DNA of 64,000 nucleotides from JBAXPV01 sp037132075 (GCA_037132075.1 JBAXPV010000003.1:62001-126000); one strand, 5' to 3'. Positions 1 through 9,011 are shown, counted from the first letter of the stretch. Notes: generated by a model from the sequence alone, not told the origin. Made by a program: numbers and translations.

Positions 1-2
1 TT

Positions 3-338
3 TTTGCCGGAAACATTCCCCAGGGAGAATATGTGAGACTGATGAAGGCAAACTTTTACAGACTTAATGAGGGGGCGAGTGAAGCTGCAAAAATGTCCCT
101 GGTCAGTTTAAAGGATTCATATCCTGATCTCGCAATTCTGATCAGTTGCGTTGGCAGAAAACTTGTTTTAAAACAAAGAATTGAAGAAGAACTCGAGAGT
201 GTTATAGAGGTGATCGGAGATGCCACCACCATAGCTGGTTTTTATTCTTACGGGGAAATATGTCCGGTGAATCCATTTGAAAAACATTGTGAGCTTCATA
301 ACCAAACAATGACCATTACTGTTTTTAAAGAAATGTAA
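3..338 (+). CDS. FIST C-terminal domain sensory protein (5' end outside window)
   Basis: The reading frame is open from base 3, so the gene starts before the window and only its last ~112 residues are seen. The fragment (F-A-G-N-I-P-Q-G-E-Y-V-R-L-M, then N-E-G-A-S-E-A-A) matches the FIST_C domain, the second half of FIST proteins, which are cytoplasmic small-ligand or heme-dependent nitric-oxide sensors that act on partner kinases. A GTG at 33 could be read as a start but lies inside the conserved fold, so it is not the real start. The stop is 10 bases before the ATG of the hybrid kinase at 349, so the two are almost certainly co-transcribed sensor and kinase. The ligand cannot be read from this fragment. 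Confidence 0.8.
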   Translation, partial: FAGNIPQGEYVRLMKANFYRLNEGASEAAKMSLVSLKDSYPDLAILISCVGRKLVLKQRIEEELESVIEVIGDATTIAGFYSYGEICPVNPFEKHCELHNQTMTITVFKEM

Positions 339-348
339 GCAGGCAATT

Positions 349-2358
349 ATGAATGGCTCCCTGAACAAGTTGTTGTTACGCCAAGTGAAAAAGCACTTTG
401 GCTCTATTGAAAATATTCCGGTGAGTCTTATTGGTTTTTTTCAGGATATCAGTGATACTTATAAAGCCCTGGATGACGATATTCAATTCCTTCAGAATTC
501 TATTGAAATAAGTTCACAGGAACTCAGGGATGCTTATCTTAAAAAGCAAGAAGATGCTGAGGCTCAGAATGAGACATTTGCAAAGATCAGAGAAGCCATA
601 GAAGCCCTCAGCTATGATGACAATGTGGTTGAAAGTGAGCATAATTCTATTTATAAATCCAATGCTTATTTGCTTGAATCCCTGATAAGGTTAATTGAAG
701 AGCGAAAGCAGATGGAGATTTCATTGAAAGAGAGTGAGACTTCATTGCGTGAGATCCTGGACTCGCAAGATGTTGGGGTTACTATTATTGATGTTGAAAC
801 CCATGAGATTTCATTCATTAATAAAAAAGGGGCGGATCTTTTTGGGAGTTCCAAAGAATCAATTATAGGAAAATCCTGCCATGATACTCTTTGCCCGACC
901 CAATCTGATGACTGTGTATTCAGAGATGCGCACGCCACGATGAATTCTGCGGAAAAAGTCTTCTTAAACAATAAAGGGGAGCAAATTCCCATCCTGAAAT
1001 CGGTGATCCGATCCACATTTAATGGCAGAAAGCGTTTGGTAGAATCTTATGTTGACATTTCCTCTCTAAAACGGGCTGAACAGGAACTGATTAATTCGAA
1101 GGAAATTGCTGAGACTGCCAATAAGGCAAAGTCTGAATTTCTGGCCAATATGAGCCATGAAATCCGGACACCACTTAATGGTGTCATTGGTTTTTCTGAC
1201 TTGCTGATGAAAACACAACTCAATGATGCACAGCGTCATTATATGCAAACGGTTTATTATTCGGCCAATTCCTTACTTGATTTGCTGAATGACATTCTTG
1301 ATTTTTCGAAGATTGAATCCGGAAAATTTGAGTTGAATCCGGAAAGGACAGATATAATTCTCCTTGCTGAACAAATCACAGATGTCCTGAAATTTGGATT
1401 CCATGAAAAGGGGATTGAATTGCTTTTTAATATTCCTGGCAGCTTGCCCCGGTATATAAATGTAGATCCAATTCGCTTGCGACAAGTGCTGGTAAATCTT
1501 TTGGGTAATGCCTTTAAATTTACAGAAAAAGGTGAAGTGGAATTTAAAATTGAATCTCAGGAATTGAAGGGAATCAATGGCATGTCCCGCCTGACATTTA
1601 CAGTAAGGGATAGCGGAATTGGCGTTGCTTGGGAAAAGCAAAAATATATCTTCGATTCTTTCTCCCAATCGGATTCAACAACAACCCGAAAATATGGAGG
1701 TACCGGATTGGGGCTTTCTATATCTAATAAATTGGTTGAGATGATGGGTGGCCGATTAGAAATTGAGAGTGAAATTGGCGTTGGGAGTCGCTTCTTTTTC
1801 TCTATCGATGTCGTTGCAGAAAGTGCAGAGCTTGGGGAAGTTCAAACATTGATTAAGCCTGTTAAAATGACGAAATTGTTTCAGGCAATGCCTGACGTTT
1901 CATTGTCAAAGGATTCCCGTCGGGAACTTCCTTTGATGAGTTCCACAAAAGAAAGGCTTGTTCTCTCGAAAGACCATTTTAAAATTATGATTGTAGAAGA
2001 CAATCGGGTAAACATGATGCTCGCGTCAACAATTCTTACTTATTTGTTACCGGCTTCTTCGATCATAAAAGCCAATAATGGCATGGAAGCGGTCACCCTT
2101 TTTCAGGAGACAAAACCGGATTTTATTTTTATGGATATCCAAATGCCCTTGATGAACGGCTATGAAGCAAGCCAGGAAATTCGCAAGTATGAACAACAGC
2201 ATGCTGGAAAACGAACTCCGATCATCGCCTTAACGGCAGGAACTGTTAAAGGTGAGGAAGAACGCTGCAGAGAATCCGGGATGGACGACTATGTCTCAAA
2301 ACCGGTTATCGAAGGAAAGATAAATAGCGTTTTAAAAGAATGGCTTATAAAATCATGA
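349..2358 (+). CDS. PAS hybrid sensor histidine kinase, FIST-associated
   Basis: Cytoplasmic 669-residue hybrid kinase with no membrane segment. Order: an N-terminal helical region (1-125) with the S-I-E-I-S-S-Q-E-L segment seen in kinases encoded beside FIST proteins; a PAS domain (about 130-240); HisKA with phospho-accepting His270 in S-H-E-I-R-T-P-L-N-G; HATPase_c (about 375-490) with N-L-L-G-N-A and G-G-T-G-L-G-L boxes; and a receiver domain (about 545-665) with the D-I-Q-M-P phospho-Asp motif. The PAS holds three closely spaced cysteines (177, 182, 189). It follows the FIST gene by 10 bases. By family analogy the FIST protein binds a ligand and sets kinase activity. No output regulator is fused, so an Hpt protein or response regulator elsewhere is expected. 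Confidence 0.93.
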   Translation: MNGSLNKLLLRQVKKHFGSIENIPVSLIGFFQDISDTYKALDDDIQFLQNSIEISSQELRDAYLKKQEDAEAQNETFAKIREAIEALSYDDNVVESEHNSIYKSNAYLLESLIRLIEERKQMEISLKESETSLREILDSQDVGVTIIDVETHEISFINKKGADLFGSSKESIIGKSCHDTLCPTQSDDCVFRDAHATMNSAEKVFLNNKGEQIPILKSVIRSTFNGRKRLVESYVDISSLKRAEQELINSKEIAETANKAKSEFLANMSHEIRTPLNGVIGFSDLLMKTQLNDAQRHYMQTVYYSANSLLDLLNDILDFSKIESGKFELNPERTDIILLAEQITDVLKFGFHEKGIELLFNIPGSLPRYINVDPIRLRQVLVNLLGNAFKFTEKGEVEFKIESQELKGINGMSRLTFTVRDSGIGVAWEKQKYIFDSFSQSDSTTTRKYGGTGLGLSISNKLVEMMGGRLEIESEIGVGSRFFFSIDVVAESAELGEVQTLIKPVKMTKLFQAMPDVSLSKDSRRELPLMSSTKERLVLSKDHFKIMIVEDNRVNMMLASTILTYLLPASSIIKANNGMEAVTLFQETKPDFIFMDIQMPLMNGYEASQEIRKYEQQHAGKRTPIIALTAGTVKGEEERCRESGMDDYVSKPVIEGKINSVLKEWLIKS

Positions 2359-2380
2359 TTCTTTATTAGTTTTGTTGACA

Positions 2381-3724
2381 ATGTTCAAAAAATCTGTTGT
2401 TTATATTTTGCTTATCACCTCCCTGGCTTTAACCGGAATGGTGATTACCCAGCTATTCTGGGTGAGGGATGCTGTGCAGCAGAAAAGCGAGGTCTTCGAC
2501 CACAGAGCGAGGATCTCACTGGAAAGGGTAGTCGACAACCTCTTATTCATGCGGCAGGAGAAACGCAGTGGCATGACTGATAGCAATATGCAAAGATGTG
2601 GCATGAGTTGTCGTATTGACCACGGAAACATTAAAGCGGTGATTTCATCGAGATCCTTGGATTCATTGATCAGGCTTGAATTTCCTGATCTTGTGCCCGG
2701 GAAAGATTATTATTATGGCGTTTATTGTAGAAAAGATCATAGGTTCATCATGGGCCTCGCAGGAAATTACCAGGATAGATTGTTTTCCAGTTCATTAACA
2801 GCGTCCTTGACCTGCCTTTTTCGTTCAGAGACTTATAATCTGGGGATATATTTTCCCAACCAGCAAGCGGTAGTGCTAAGAAATATGTGGTTGTGGCTTG
2901 TCGTTTCTCTGATTCTTATCGTTGCTATGGTTTTTGGCTTTTCTTTTTCAGTGTATTCGCTGATGCGTCAGAAAAAAGTGTCGGAGATGAAAGCCGACTT
3001 CCTGAACAGCATGACCCATGAATTTAAAACCCCGATTGCAACGATATCCATTGCCAGCGAGATGTTACAAAATCAAACTGTTTTGGGATCTCCTGAGAAA
3101 TCATTCCGTTATGCCGAGATCATACAGACAGAGAATGAGCGATTGAAAAAACAAGTAGAACAGGTGTTGCAAATGGCTGTCATTGACAAAGGAGAGTTTA
3201 CCTTACGCAAAAAGTTTTTTGAGGTCCATAAAACGCTGGAAGGACTGATCCGGAGTTTTCAACTCATTGTGAAGCAGCGTAAAGGAATCATCAAATCAGA
3301 TTTTAAGGCTACTCAATCTGGGATTGTTGCTGATAAAGAACATTTTACCAATGTATTCTCTAACCTGATCGACAATGCTGAGAAATATTCACATTGTGCG
3401 CCTCATATCACCGTCAGTACACATGATGCTCCGGGAGGTGTATTAATTACTGTGGAAGATAAAGGAGTCGGAATCAAACAGGAGAATCAAAAGGAGATCT
3501 TTAAACAACTTTATAGGGTCAATACCGGACCTATGAAAAATGTTGGCGGTTTTGGATTGGGTTTATTTTATGCAAAGACCGTCGTAGATGCTCATGGCGG
3601 ATCCATCACCTTAGAGAGCACACCCAAACAAGGAAGCAAATTCAGTATATTTTTTCCATTTAACTTACAGGACGTTGACTTACAAAAACAACAAGAAGAA
3701 ATTAGCGAAGATCTTGCTGGTTGA
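2381..3724 (+). CDS. Membrane sensor histidine kinase (RprX-like)
   Basis: About 447 residues from ATG 2381; TTG codons at 2372 and 2375 extend the frame but the ATG directly precedes the first membrane segment. TM1 is about residues 5-27, then a periplasmic sensor region of about 140 residues with several cysteines, then TM2 about 169-192. HisKA carries S-M-T-H-E-F-K-T-P with His213; HATPase_c shows N-L-I-D-N-A, D-K-G-V-G-I and G-F-G-L-G-L-F boxes. The F-K-T-P form of the H-box and the overlap with an OmpR-type regulator resemble the Bacteroides RprX/RprY system. It is separated by 22 bases from the upstream hybrid kinase and overlaps its regulator by 50 bases, implying a translationally coupled pair. 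The stimulus is unknown. Confidence 0.9.
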   Translation: MFKKSVVYILLITSLALTGMVITQLFWVRDAVQQKSEVFDHRARISLERVVDNLLFMRQEKRSGMTDSNMQRCGMSCRIDHGNIKAVISSRSLDSLIRLEFPDLVPGKDYYYGVYCRKDHRFIMGLAGNYQDRLFSSSLTASLTCLFRSETYNLGIYFPNQQAVVLRNMWLWLVVSLILIVAMVFGFSFSVYSLMRQKKVSEMKADFLNSMTHEFKTPIATISIASEMLQNQTVLGSPEKSFRYAEIIQTENERLKKQVEQVLQMAVIDKGEFTLRKKFFEVHKTLEGLIRSFQLIVKQRKGIIKSDFKATQSGIVADKEHFTNVFSNLIDNAEKYSHCAPHITVSTHDAPGGVLITVEDKGVGIKQENQKEIFKQLYRVNTGPMKNVGGFGLGLFYAKTVVDAHGGSITLESTPKQGSKFSIFFPFNLQDVDLQKQQEEISEDLAG

Positions 3725-4400
3725 GGATGATCCCAACCTGAGTGAGGTCATTATGGATTTCCTGGAACTACAAGGTTATGAGATCATCAGGGCCTTTGAC
3801 GGCGAAGAAGGTTTGACAACTTTCTATCGCAATGACATTGACCTTTGTCTTGTTGATGTCATGATGCCCAAGAAAGATGGTTTTGGGCTTGTTGAAGAAA
3901 TTCGTAAGTTGAATGAGGATGTTCCAGTAATCTTTATCACTGCCCGCTCCATGAAGGAGGACCGTATCAGGGGCTTTAAAGTAGGATGTGATGATTACCT
4001 CGCGAAACCATTCAGCACAGAGGAGCTTGAGTTGCGAATCCATGCAATTCTAAAACGTTGCCAATTGAAACCAGCTGACGGACGTGGTGGAGACAAAGAG
4101 ATTTATTCTCTTGGGAATTACACTTTTGACTATTCTAATATGAAGCTCCGTATCAATGATAAGGAGCAACGTTTGACCAAAAAAGAAGCGGATCTCTTAC
4201 ATTTGCTGGTGATCAATAAAAATCAGCTGTTAAAGCGCGAACTCGCACTGAAGATGGTCTGGGGTGACGATGATTATTTTATCGGCAGAAGCATGGATGT
4301 TTTCATTACCAAATTAAGGAAACACCTGCGTGAGGATCCTTCCATCAGCATTATCAATTACCACGGCACAGGATTCTTCCTTGAGGTAAAGGAAGAATAG
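3675..4400 (+). CDS. OmpR-family response regulator (RprY-like)
   Basis: A 241-residue DNA-binding response regulator: receiver domain (about 11-125) with acidic pocket E-D-D, phospho-acceptor Asp61 in L-V-D-V-M-M-P-K-K-D-G-F, and the K-P-F motif, followed by a winged-helix Trans_reg_C domain (about 140-238) ending in N-Y-H-G-T-G-F. The V-M-M-P-K-K-D-G-F and the D-D-Y-x-x-K-P-F-S-x-E-E-L segments match the RprY type of Bacteroidota. The only plausible start is the TTG at 3675, which lies inside the end of the kinase gene; no ATG or GTG gives a complete receiver. It converges on a TonB-dependent receptor gene 33 bases away. Cognate partner of the 2381-3724 kinase; target genes are not evident here. 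Confidence 0.9.
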   Translation: MTYKNNKKKLAKILLVEDDPNLSEVIMDFLELQGYEIIRAFDGEEGLTTFYRNDIDLCLVDVMMPKKDGFGLVEEIRKLNEDVPVIFITARSMKEDRIRGFKVGCDDYLAKPFSTEELELRIHAILKRCQLKPADGRGGDKEIYSLGNYTFDYSNMKLRINDKEQRLTKKEADLLHLLVINKNQLLKRELALKMVWGDDDYFIGRSMDVFITKLRKHLREDPSISIINYHGTGFFLEVKEE

Positions 4401-4433
4401 CCAAAACCTACTTTTTTTGTCTGTTCGGGGCTG

Positions 4434-6743
4434 TTAAAATATAAGGGTAATCCCCAGGGATGGCAAAATTGGCAATTGATATACCGTTTGCCCTTTCATT
4501 CTGTCAAAATAAAACACATTTTTGCGATCATAGACATTCGTCACACTCGCATCCACCTCCAGAAATGTAGTCTCCCGAAGCTGAAATTTACGTTTCAGGT
4601 TGACATCTAACCTATGATAGGTGGGAAGTCGTCCTCCATTAATTACATCATAAAGCACACCCATTTCTTCATTAGCAGTCGTGTAGTTGGTGTTGATTCC
4701 CTGGCCGAAAGTTTGCTTTCCGTAGTATCCGGCAGTTTTTGTGAATGGGAAACCCGATCCGAAATTCCATCGTACATCGAATTGCCATTCTTTGTCGTCA
4801 CCCCAATAATAAGAACCCACGACATTCATATTATGCCTGCGGTCATAATGTGTAGGGTATGTGATTTGCCCGTCGTAGCGGTTCACAAAGCCAAGGGAAT
4901 AGGTTCCCCAGAAATAAAAGTTTTTATAGTCATATTTGATTGACATATCAATTCCCGTCGCTTTCCCGCTTTCAATGATGAAGTCTTTCTTAAGCTCATC
5001 AGGCTTGTCAGAATAATCGGGGGTGTCGTCAAATACTTTGTTCCTGTTTAGGTTGGTGAGTTGAGAAAAGTTCTTGTAATAGCCTTCGATATTCACAGTA
5101 ATATATTGTGCCAGGTCATATTCGCAGCCAAAAACGATGTGTTGGGCTTTCTGGAGTTTATGAGTGATTGGTTTTCCATCGAATGTTTCCGGTAAGTTGT
5201 CAGGGCTTGAGATAAAGCCGTAAAACAGGTTGACAACATCCTTATCGGAGTTTGCGCTGATGAGATTCTGGGAATAAAGTCCCGTTGCCATTTTCAGACG
5301 CAGGCGGTTGTTGACACTGTATTTTACTGCAAGGCGCGGTTCCGGACTAAACTCGGCAAGAGAAGCATACCATTGAACCCTTAAGCCTGGTTCTACCAGC
5401 CATTTGCCACGGCTCAGCTTGTATTTAAAAAATGCTGCAATTTCTGTTGAGTTGTCCTCTTGAGTGATCAAACGATTAACAGAATTGTAAAAATTGAAAT
5501 CAGTTCTAAACCCATTCAATTCAAGTCCATATCGGATCTCATCTTTAGACAGGATATAGTTAAAGTTCAGACCTGCATTAAAGCCTTTGATTGAGCTTTC
5601 CCTGGGGAGTCCGTCGCTTTCCATTAACACCATGTCATAAGATGAATAAGCAAAATTCCCCATCATCAATACCGGTGAACGTTCCGGGATCACCAGGAAG
5701 TTTGATCCTCCGCCGACCGACTTCCAGTGAAAATCAGAAATCATCTGGTAATTCACTTTGTCATTAAAGCTAAATCCGAAAAAATTAACTTTGCTGCCAT
5801 TGGCTGAATTCAGCGAAATTTTCCCATAAATGTCAGTGAAGTCGAAAGGAAGCCCGTCTTTGTTCACATAGCTGTAAAACAGTTTTGAGCTTTGACTCAG
5901 ATATGAGTTTTTAAATGAGAAGATATAGGAACTGCTTGAGCCTTCCTCTTTTTGTTTGCTGAGCGGGCCTTCCAGAAGCAGCCGTGCGCCAAAGAAGCTT
6001 GCCCCGGCTTTCCCGGAAAATCTCTTTTTGTTGCCATCACGGGTGGTGATATCCATTATTGAGGATATCCTGCCACCATATTCAGCGTTGAATCCACCTG
6101 TATAGATGTCAGCATTGCGGATGATATCAGTCTCAAATACAGAGAAAAGACCGATAGAATGGAAAGGGTTGTAAATGATAGCTCCGTCGAGTATGACTTT
6201 ATTCTGTACAGGAGATCCTCCCCGGATATACAGCTGACCACCCTGATCTCCGGTGAAAATGACACCAGGTAATACTTGCAGATATTGCGCCAGGTCTGGT
6301 GTCCCGCCGATAGTAGGGATTTGTTTGATCTGTTTTGGGGTAATCTTGACAACAGAGGTCTTGGTTTCTGTCCTGGACTCCTGTTTCTCTGCTGAGATGT
6401 GTGCAGTGTTGAGCATGATGGCCCGTTCCTCTACAAAAAGTTTTTTATTGATCACATCACCTGCCTTCAGCGACACAGGCATGGCCAGGGTGTCATAGCC
6501 GACAAAAGTCACCATCAGGGTGTAATCCCCTACCGGGACCGAAGGGATCAGGAAATAACCATTGACGTCGGTTGTGGCGCCATAAGTTGTCCTTTTCAGG
6601 TAAACATTGGTAAAGATGACTGGTTCCCCGGTTTTCTTTTCATACACAAATCCACGGATAGAAGCATTTTGTGCCTTAGTAGTTAAGGATGTCTGGAAGA
6701 GAAACAGGAGTAAGAGAAGAGGAAGGGGTAAATGTCTTATCAT
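4434..6743 (-). CDS. TonB-dependent outer membrane receptor with carboxypeptidase-like N-terminal domain
   Basis: About 769 residues starting at ATG 6743 (M-I-R-H-L-P-L), which opens directly into a signal peptide; a longer frame to 6788 puts 15 charged residues ahead of it and is less likely. After the signal comes a CarboxypepD_reg-like beta-sandwich (A-S-I-R-G-F-V-Y-E... about 25-105), then the plug (L-Y-I-R-G-G-S-P-V-Q-N and L-D-G-A-I-I-Y-N-P-F) and a 22-strand barrel that ends in a hydrophobic strand with terminal Phe. It is a generic TonB receptor rather than a SusC: it lacks the SusC-type D-E-V-V-V-x-G-Y-G box and no SusD is adjacent. The substrate is unknown; siderophore, metal or peptide are possible. 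It lies 47 bases downstream of the carbonic anhydrase-like gene on the same strand. Confidence 0.9.
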   Translation of the reverse strand: MIRHLPLPLLLLLFLFQTSLTTKAQNASIRGFVYEKKTGEPVIFTNVYLKRTTYGATTDVNGYFLIPSVPVGDYTLMVTFVGYDTLAMPVSLKAGDVINKKLFVEERAIMLNTAHISAEKQESRTETKTSVVKITPKQIKQIPTIGGTPDLAQYLQVLPGVIFTGDQGGQLYIRGGSPVQNKVILDGAIIYNPFHSIGLFSVFETDIIRNADIYTGGFNAEYGGRISSIMDITTRDGNKKRFSGKAGASFFGARLLLEGPLSKQKEEGSSSSYIFSFKNSYLSQSSKLFYSYVNKDGLPFDFTDIYGKISLNSANGSKVNFFGFSFNDKVNYQMISDFHWKSVGGGSNFLVIPERSPVLMMGNFAYSSYDMVLMESDGLPRESSIKGFNAGLNFNYILSKDEIRYGLELNGFRTDFNFYNSVNRLITQEDNSTEIAAFFKYKLSRGKWLVEPGLRVQWYASLAEFSPEPRLAVKYSVNNRLRLKMATGLYSQNLISANSDKDVVNLFYGFISSPDNLPETFDGKPITHKLQKAQHIVFGCEYDLAQYITVNIEGYYKNFSQLTNLNRNKVFDDTPDYSDKPDELKKDFIIESGKATGIDMSIKYDYKNFYFWGTYSLGFVNRYDGQITYPTHYDRRHNMNVVGSYYWGDDKEWQFDVRWNFGSGFPFTKTAGYYGKQTFGQGINTNYTTANEEMGVLYDVINGGRLPTYHRLDVNLKRKFQLRETTFLEVDASVTNVYDRKNVFYFDRMKGQTVYQLPILPSLGITLIF

Positions 6744-6790
6744 AATATCGCGATGATGCCTCACAATGAGACCGACAAATTTAGACAAAT

Positions 6791-7315
6791 TTATTGTTCA
6801 TCCTCACCATACCAGCTTGCATACATATTATAGCTATTGGCGATGCGCATAACCTGCCCGGCTAGGAGGTTTTCGTCGATAGATTTCACAAACTTCGCAG
6901 GCATCCCTGCATAAACGCTTCCGGTCTTTACTACAGTATTTTCAAGGACAACCGCACCTGCAGCGATGACACTATTGCTTTCAATAACGGCATTATCCAT
7001 AATAATAGCACCCATGCCAATCAATACATTGTCGTGAATAGTGCAGCCATGGATGATGGCACGGTGGGCGATAGAGACGTTGTTGCCAATATTGACAGGG
7101 GATTTCTGATAGGTGCAATGGACAATGGCGCCATCCTGGATGTTGACTTTATTCCCGATCCGAATAGAATGTACGTCGCCACGTACGATAGCGCCGAACC
7201 AGACGCTGCATCCGTCGCCCATCACGACGTCACCGATCACCACAGCATTGTCGGCAAGAAAACAGTCTTTGCCCATGATGGGCGTTATTCCTTTTATGGT
7301 TTTGATGATTGGCAT
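6791..7315 (-). CDS. Gamma-carbonic anhydrase-like hexapeptide-repeat protein
   Basis: A 174-residue left-handed beta-helix protein of the gamma-CA/YrdA/PaaY family, which is usually 170-200 residues. Hexapeptide repeats run from about residue 15 to 140. Candidate zinc ligands are present: a His in G-A-I-V-H-C and two in S-I-A-H-R-A-I-I-H-G. A trimer binding metal between subunits is the known form of the family; many bacterial members have weak or no carbonic anhydrase activity, so the reaction is not certain. A C-terminal helix follows the repeats. It sits upstream of the TonB receptor on the same strand and may share its transcript. Confidence 0.87.
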   Translation of the reverse strand: MPIIKTIKGITPIMGKDCFLADNAVVIGDVVMGDGCSVWFGAIVRGDVHSIRIGNKVNIQDGAIVHCTYQKSPVNIGNNVSIAHRAIIHGCTIHDNVLIGMGAIIMDNAVIESNSVIAAGAVVLENTVVKTGSVYAGMPAKFVKSIDENLLAGQVMRIANSYNMYASWYGEDEQ

Positions 7316-7354
7316 GTGTATAAAAACTAGTTTATTTTGTTTGGGTTCAAGAAA

Positions 7355-7891
7355 TTATTTCAGCATCGGCGGATTCTGCAGATCCATTACCTGGAGCCGC
7401 CAGTGGTGACCCATCACCATCGTCCGCTTTGAGAGTTTGTAAGAGATCACAGCAGTAGTAAGCAGGATGCCGGAAACAATCAAAGTATGCTGATTTGCTA
7501 AAGGCCCGGTCCCATTGATTCCGTTGTTAAAGACATCTAAAATGAGATAACCAATTCCCGCGATGCCGCTGACCTTGTATAAACGATTCATTCCCCAGCG
7601 TTCTTTTCTGACCTTGGATACAGACTTAAGCGTTATTTTGAATCCATTTCCCAGGATGATCGTAGAGTCGGTAAGCCGGGCAATTGTGGCCGTTCGAAAT
7701 TCAGTTTCACCCCTGAGCATGAATGTAAGATCATCTCCTGGCTGTAATTTGATATTTTTTACCTTCCCGGGTTTCTCAATGAGCAGGTAGCTCTGTGCCA
7801 TGAGATAACCAGGGAAAATACTCAGCCCCAGGTACAATAGAAAATAACTGAGATGAATGAATAACTGCCGGTGTGGATAGTAGGCTTTCAT
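7355..7891 (-). CDS. Uncharacterised membrane-associated protein
   Basis: About 178 residues from ATG 7891 (M-K-A-Y-Y-P-H). The frame stays open to 7999, but that extension runs antisense through the corA start and the 7891 ATG is followed by a hydrophobic signal or membrane segment (about 9-32), so I choose 7891. A central beta-rich region (L-Q-P-G-D-D-L-T-F then R-T-A-T-I-A-R-L-T-D-S-T-I-I) resembles small Bacteroidota proteins that hold a barrel-like domain, and the C-terminal third has one or two hydrophobic stretches (G-I-A-G-I-G-Y-L-I-L-D-V-F and H-T-L-I-V-S-G-I-L-L). I do not recognise a family. It is divergent from corA with starts only about 50 bases apart. Confidence 0.6.
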   Translation of the reverse strand: MKAYYPHRQLFIHLSYFLLYLGLSIFPGYLMAQSYLLIEKPGKVKNIKLQPGDDLTFMLRGETEFRTATIARLTDSTIILGNGFKITLKSVSKVRKERWGMNRLYKVSGIAGIGYLILDVFNNGINGTGPLANQHTLIVSGILLTTAVISYKLSKRTMVMGHHWRLQVMDLQNPPMLK

Positions 7892-7896
7892 TTTAT

Positions 7897-7904
7897 TACT
7901 TTTG
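7897..7904 (+). promoter_or_regulatory. Putative Bacteroidota -7 box upstream of corA
   Basis: TACTTTTG matches the TAnnTTTG -7 consensus of Bacteroidota primary-sigma promoters. It lies 37 bases before the corA TTG start. No clear TTTG -33 box is present at 17-23 bases. The box is only 6 bases from the start codon of the divergent gene. Confidence 0.45.
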
Positions 7905-7940
7905 TAAAGATAGATATTTACAAATTCAAATTGACACAGC

Positions 7941-9011
7941 TTGGAGGCTAACGAAAAAAGAACATCTGCCAAAGCGGGCCTTCCTCCCGGAAGCATCATG
8001 TATATCGGGAAACGTAGGAATGTCCCTTTGCAGATCCGCGTAATATTTTACGATAAGGATAATGCCGAAAGCCATGATCTGAAAGACTTTAGTGACCTGG
8101 AGCCGCTCCTGTCCCAGGCTGATGGGAGAAAAAAATGGATTGATATCATTGGCATCTGCCATACTGATGTCCTCGATAAACTCGGTAAGCTTTTTGGCAT
8201 CCATCCCCTGATCCTCGAAGATATCGCTAATACGGAGCAGCGGCCGAAATTCGAAGAGTTTGATCATTACTTGTTTATGACGGTCAAAGAGTTGAGTTAC
8301 CAGGCTAGCGCTGCCATTCTCTTCGAGCGGCAAATCAGCCTCGTGTTGGGAAGTGATTATGTGATATCTTTCCAGGAAGAAAGCAGTCCCTTGATTGAAG
8401 AAGGCCGCAATCGTCTGGTTTCAGGAGCTACCCGCCGCCAGGAGAAAGGCCCGGATTACCTGGCATACCGGATCATCGACTCAGTGGTTGACCAGTATTT
8501 TGATATTATTGAGAAAATTGCCGATAACATTGAAGACCTGGAAGAAAAGATGATCCAGGACCTTAGTGGCAAACCAATGCGGTCCTTTATGCGGATGAGA
8601 CGCTTGCTTTCTGTCCTCTTACATTCGGTATTTCCTTTACGAGAGTCTTTGTCGCGGATAGAGAAACGGGATTCGCATATCATCTCACAAGAAATCTTAC
8701 CTTTCTTCAGGGATGTTTACGATCACAGTGTTCATATCATGGAAAGTGTTGAAAATCAGCGAGATATATTGGGTGGCATCATGGATGTTTACCTAAGTTA
8801 CCAGAACAATAAAATGAATGCAGTAATGAAAGTGCTGACCATTATCGCAACTATTTTCATGCCACTATCTTTTGTTGCCTCGGTATATGGGATGAATTTT
8901 AAAAATATTCCGGAATTGAATTGGCCTTACGGTTATTTGTACTTCTGGATCGTGATTGTATGTAGTGTTTCTTTGATGTTGTATTTTTTTAGAAAGAAAA
9001 AGTGGCTTTAA
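7941..9011 (+). CDS. corA: CorA family magnesium/cobalt transporter
   Basis: A 356-residue CorA channel. The N-terminal A-G-L-P-P-G-S and R-V-I-F-Y-D segments are the usual opening of CorA proteins of this subgroup, so the TTG at 7941 (or close to it) is preferred over the internal ATG at 7998, which would remove the conserved opening. A long cytoplasmic alpha/beta and helical region carries the funnel; two membrane helices lie at about 295-318 and 330-350, separated by the signature Y-G-M-N motif. Pentameric channels of this family carry Mg2+ (also Co2+/Ni2+) across the inner membrane. It overlaps the next frame only if that gene uses its upstream GTG. Confidence 0.92.
   Translation: MEANEKRTSAKAGLPPGSIMYIGKRRNVPLQIRVIFYDKDNAESHDLKDFSDLEPLLSQADGRKKWIDIIGICHTDVLDKLGKLFGIHPLILEDIANTEQRPKFEEFDHYLFMTVKELSYQASAAILFERQISLVLGSDYVISFQEESSPLIEEGRNRLVSGATRRQEKGPDYLAYRIIDSVVDQYFDIIEKIADNIEDLEEKMIQDLSGKPMRSFMRMRRLLSVLLHSVFPLRESLSRIEKRDSHIISQEILPFFRDVYDHSVHIMESVENQRDILGGIMDVYLSYQNNKMNAVMKVLTIIATIFMPLSFVASVYGMNFKNIPELNWPYGYLYFWIVIVCSVSLMLYFFRKKKWL

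Noticed and set aside
2372..2380. Upstream TTG start for the RprX-like kinase
   Set aside because: The ATG at 2381 precedes the first membrane helix directly; the extra three residues have no support.
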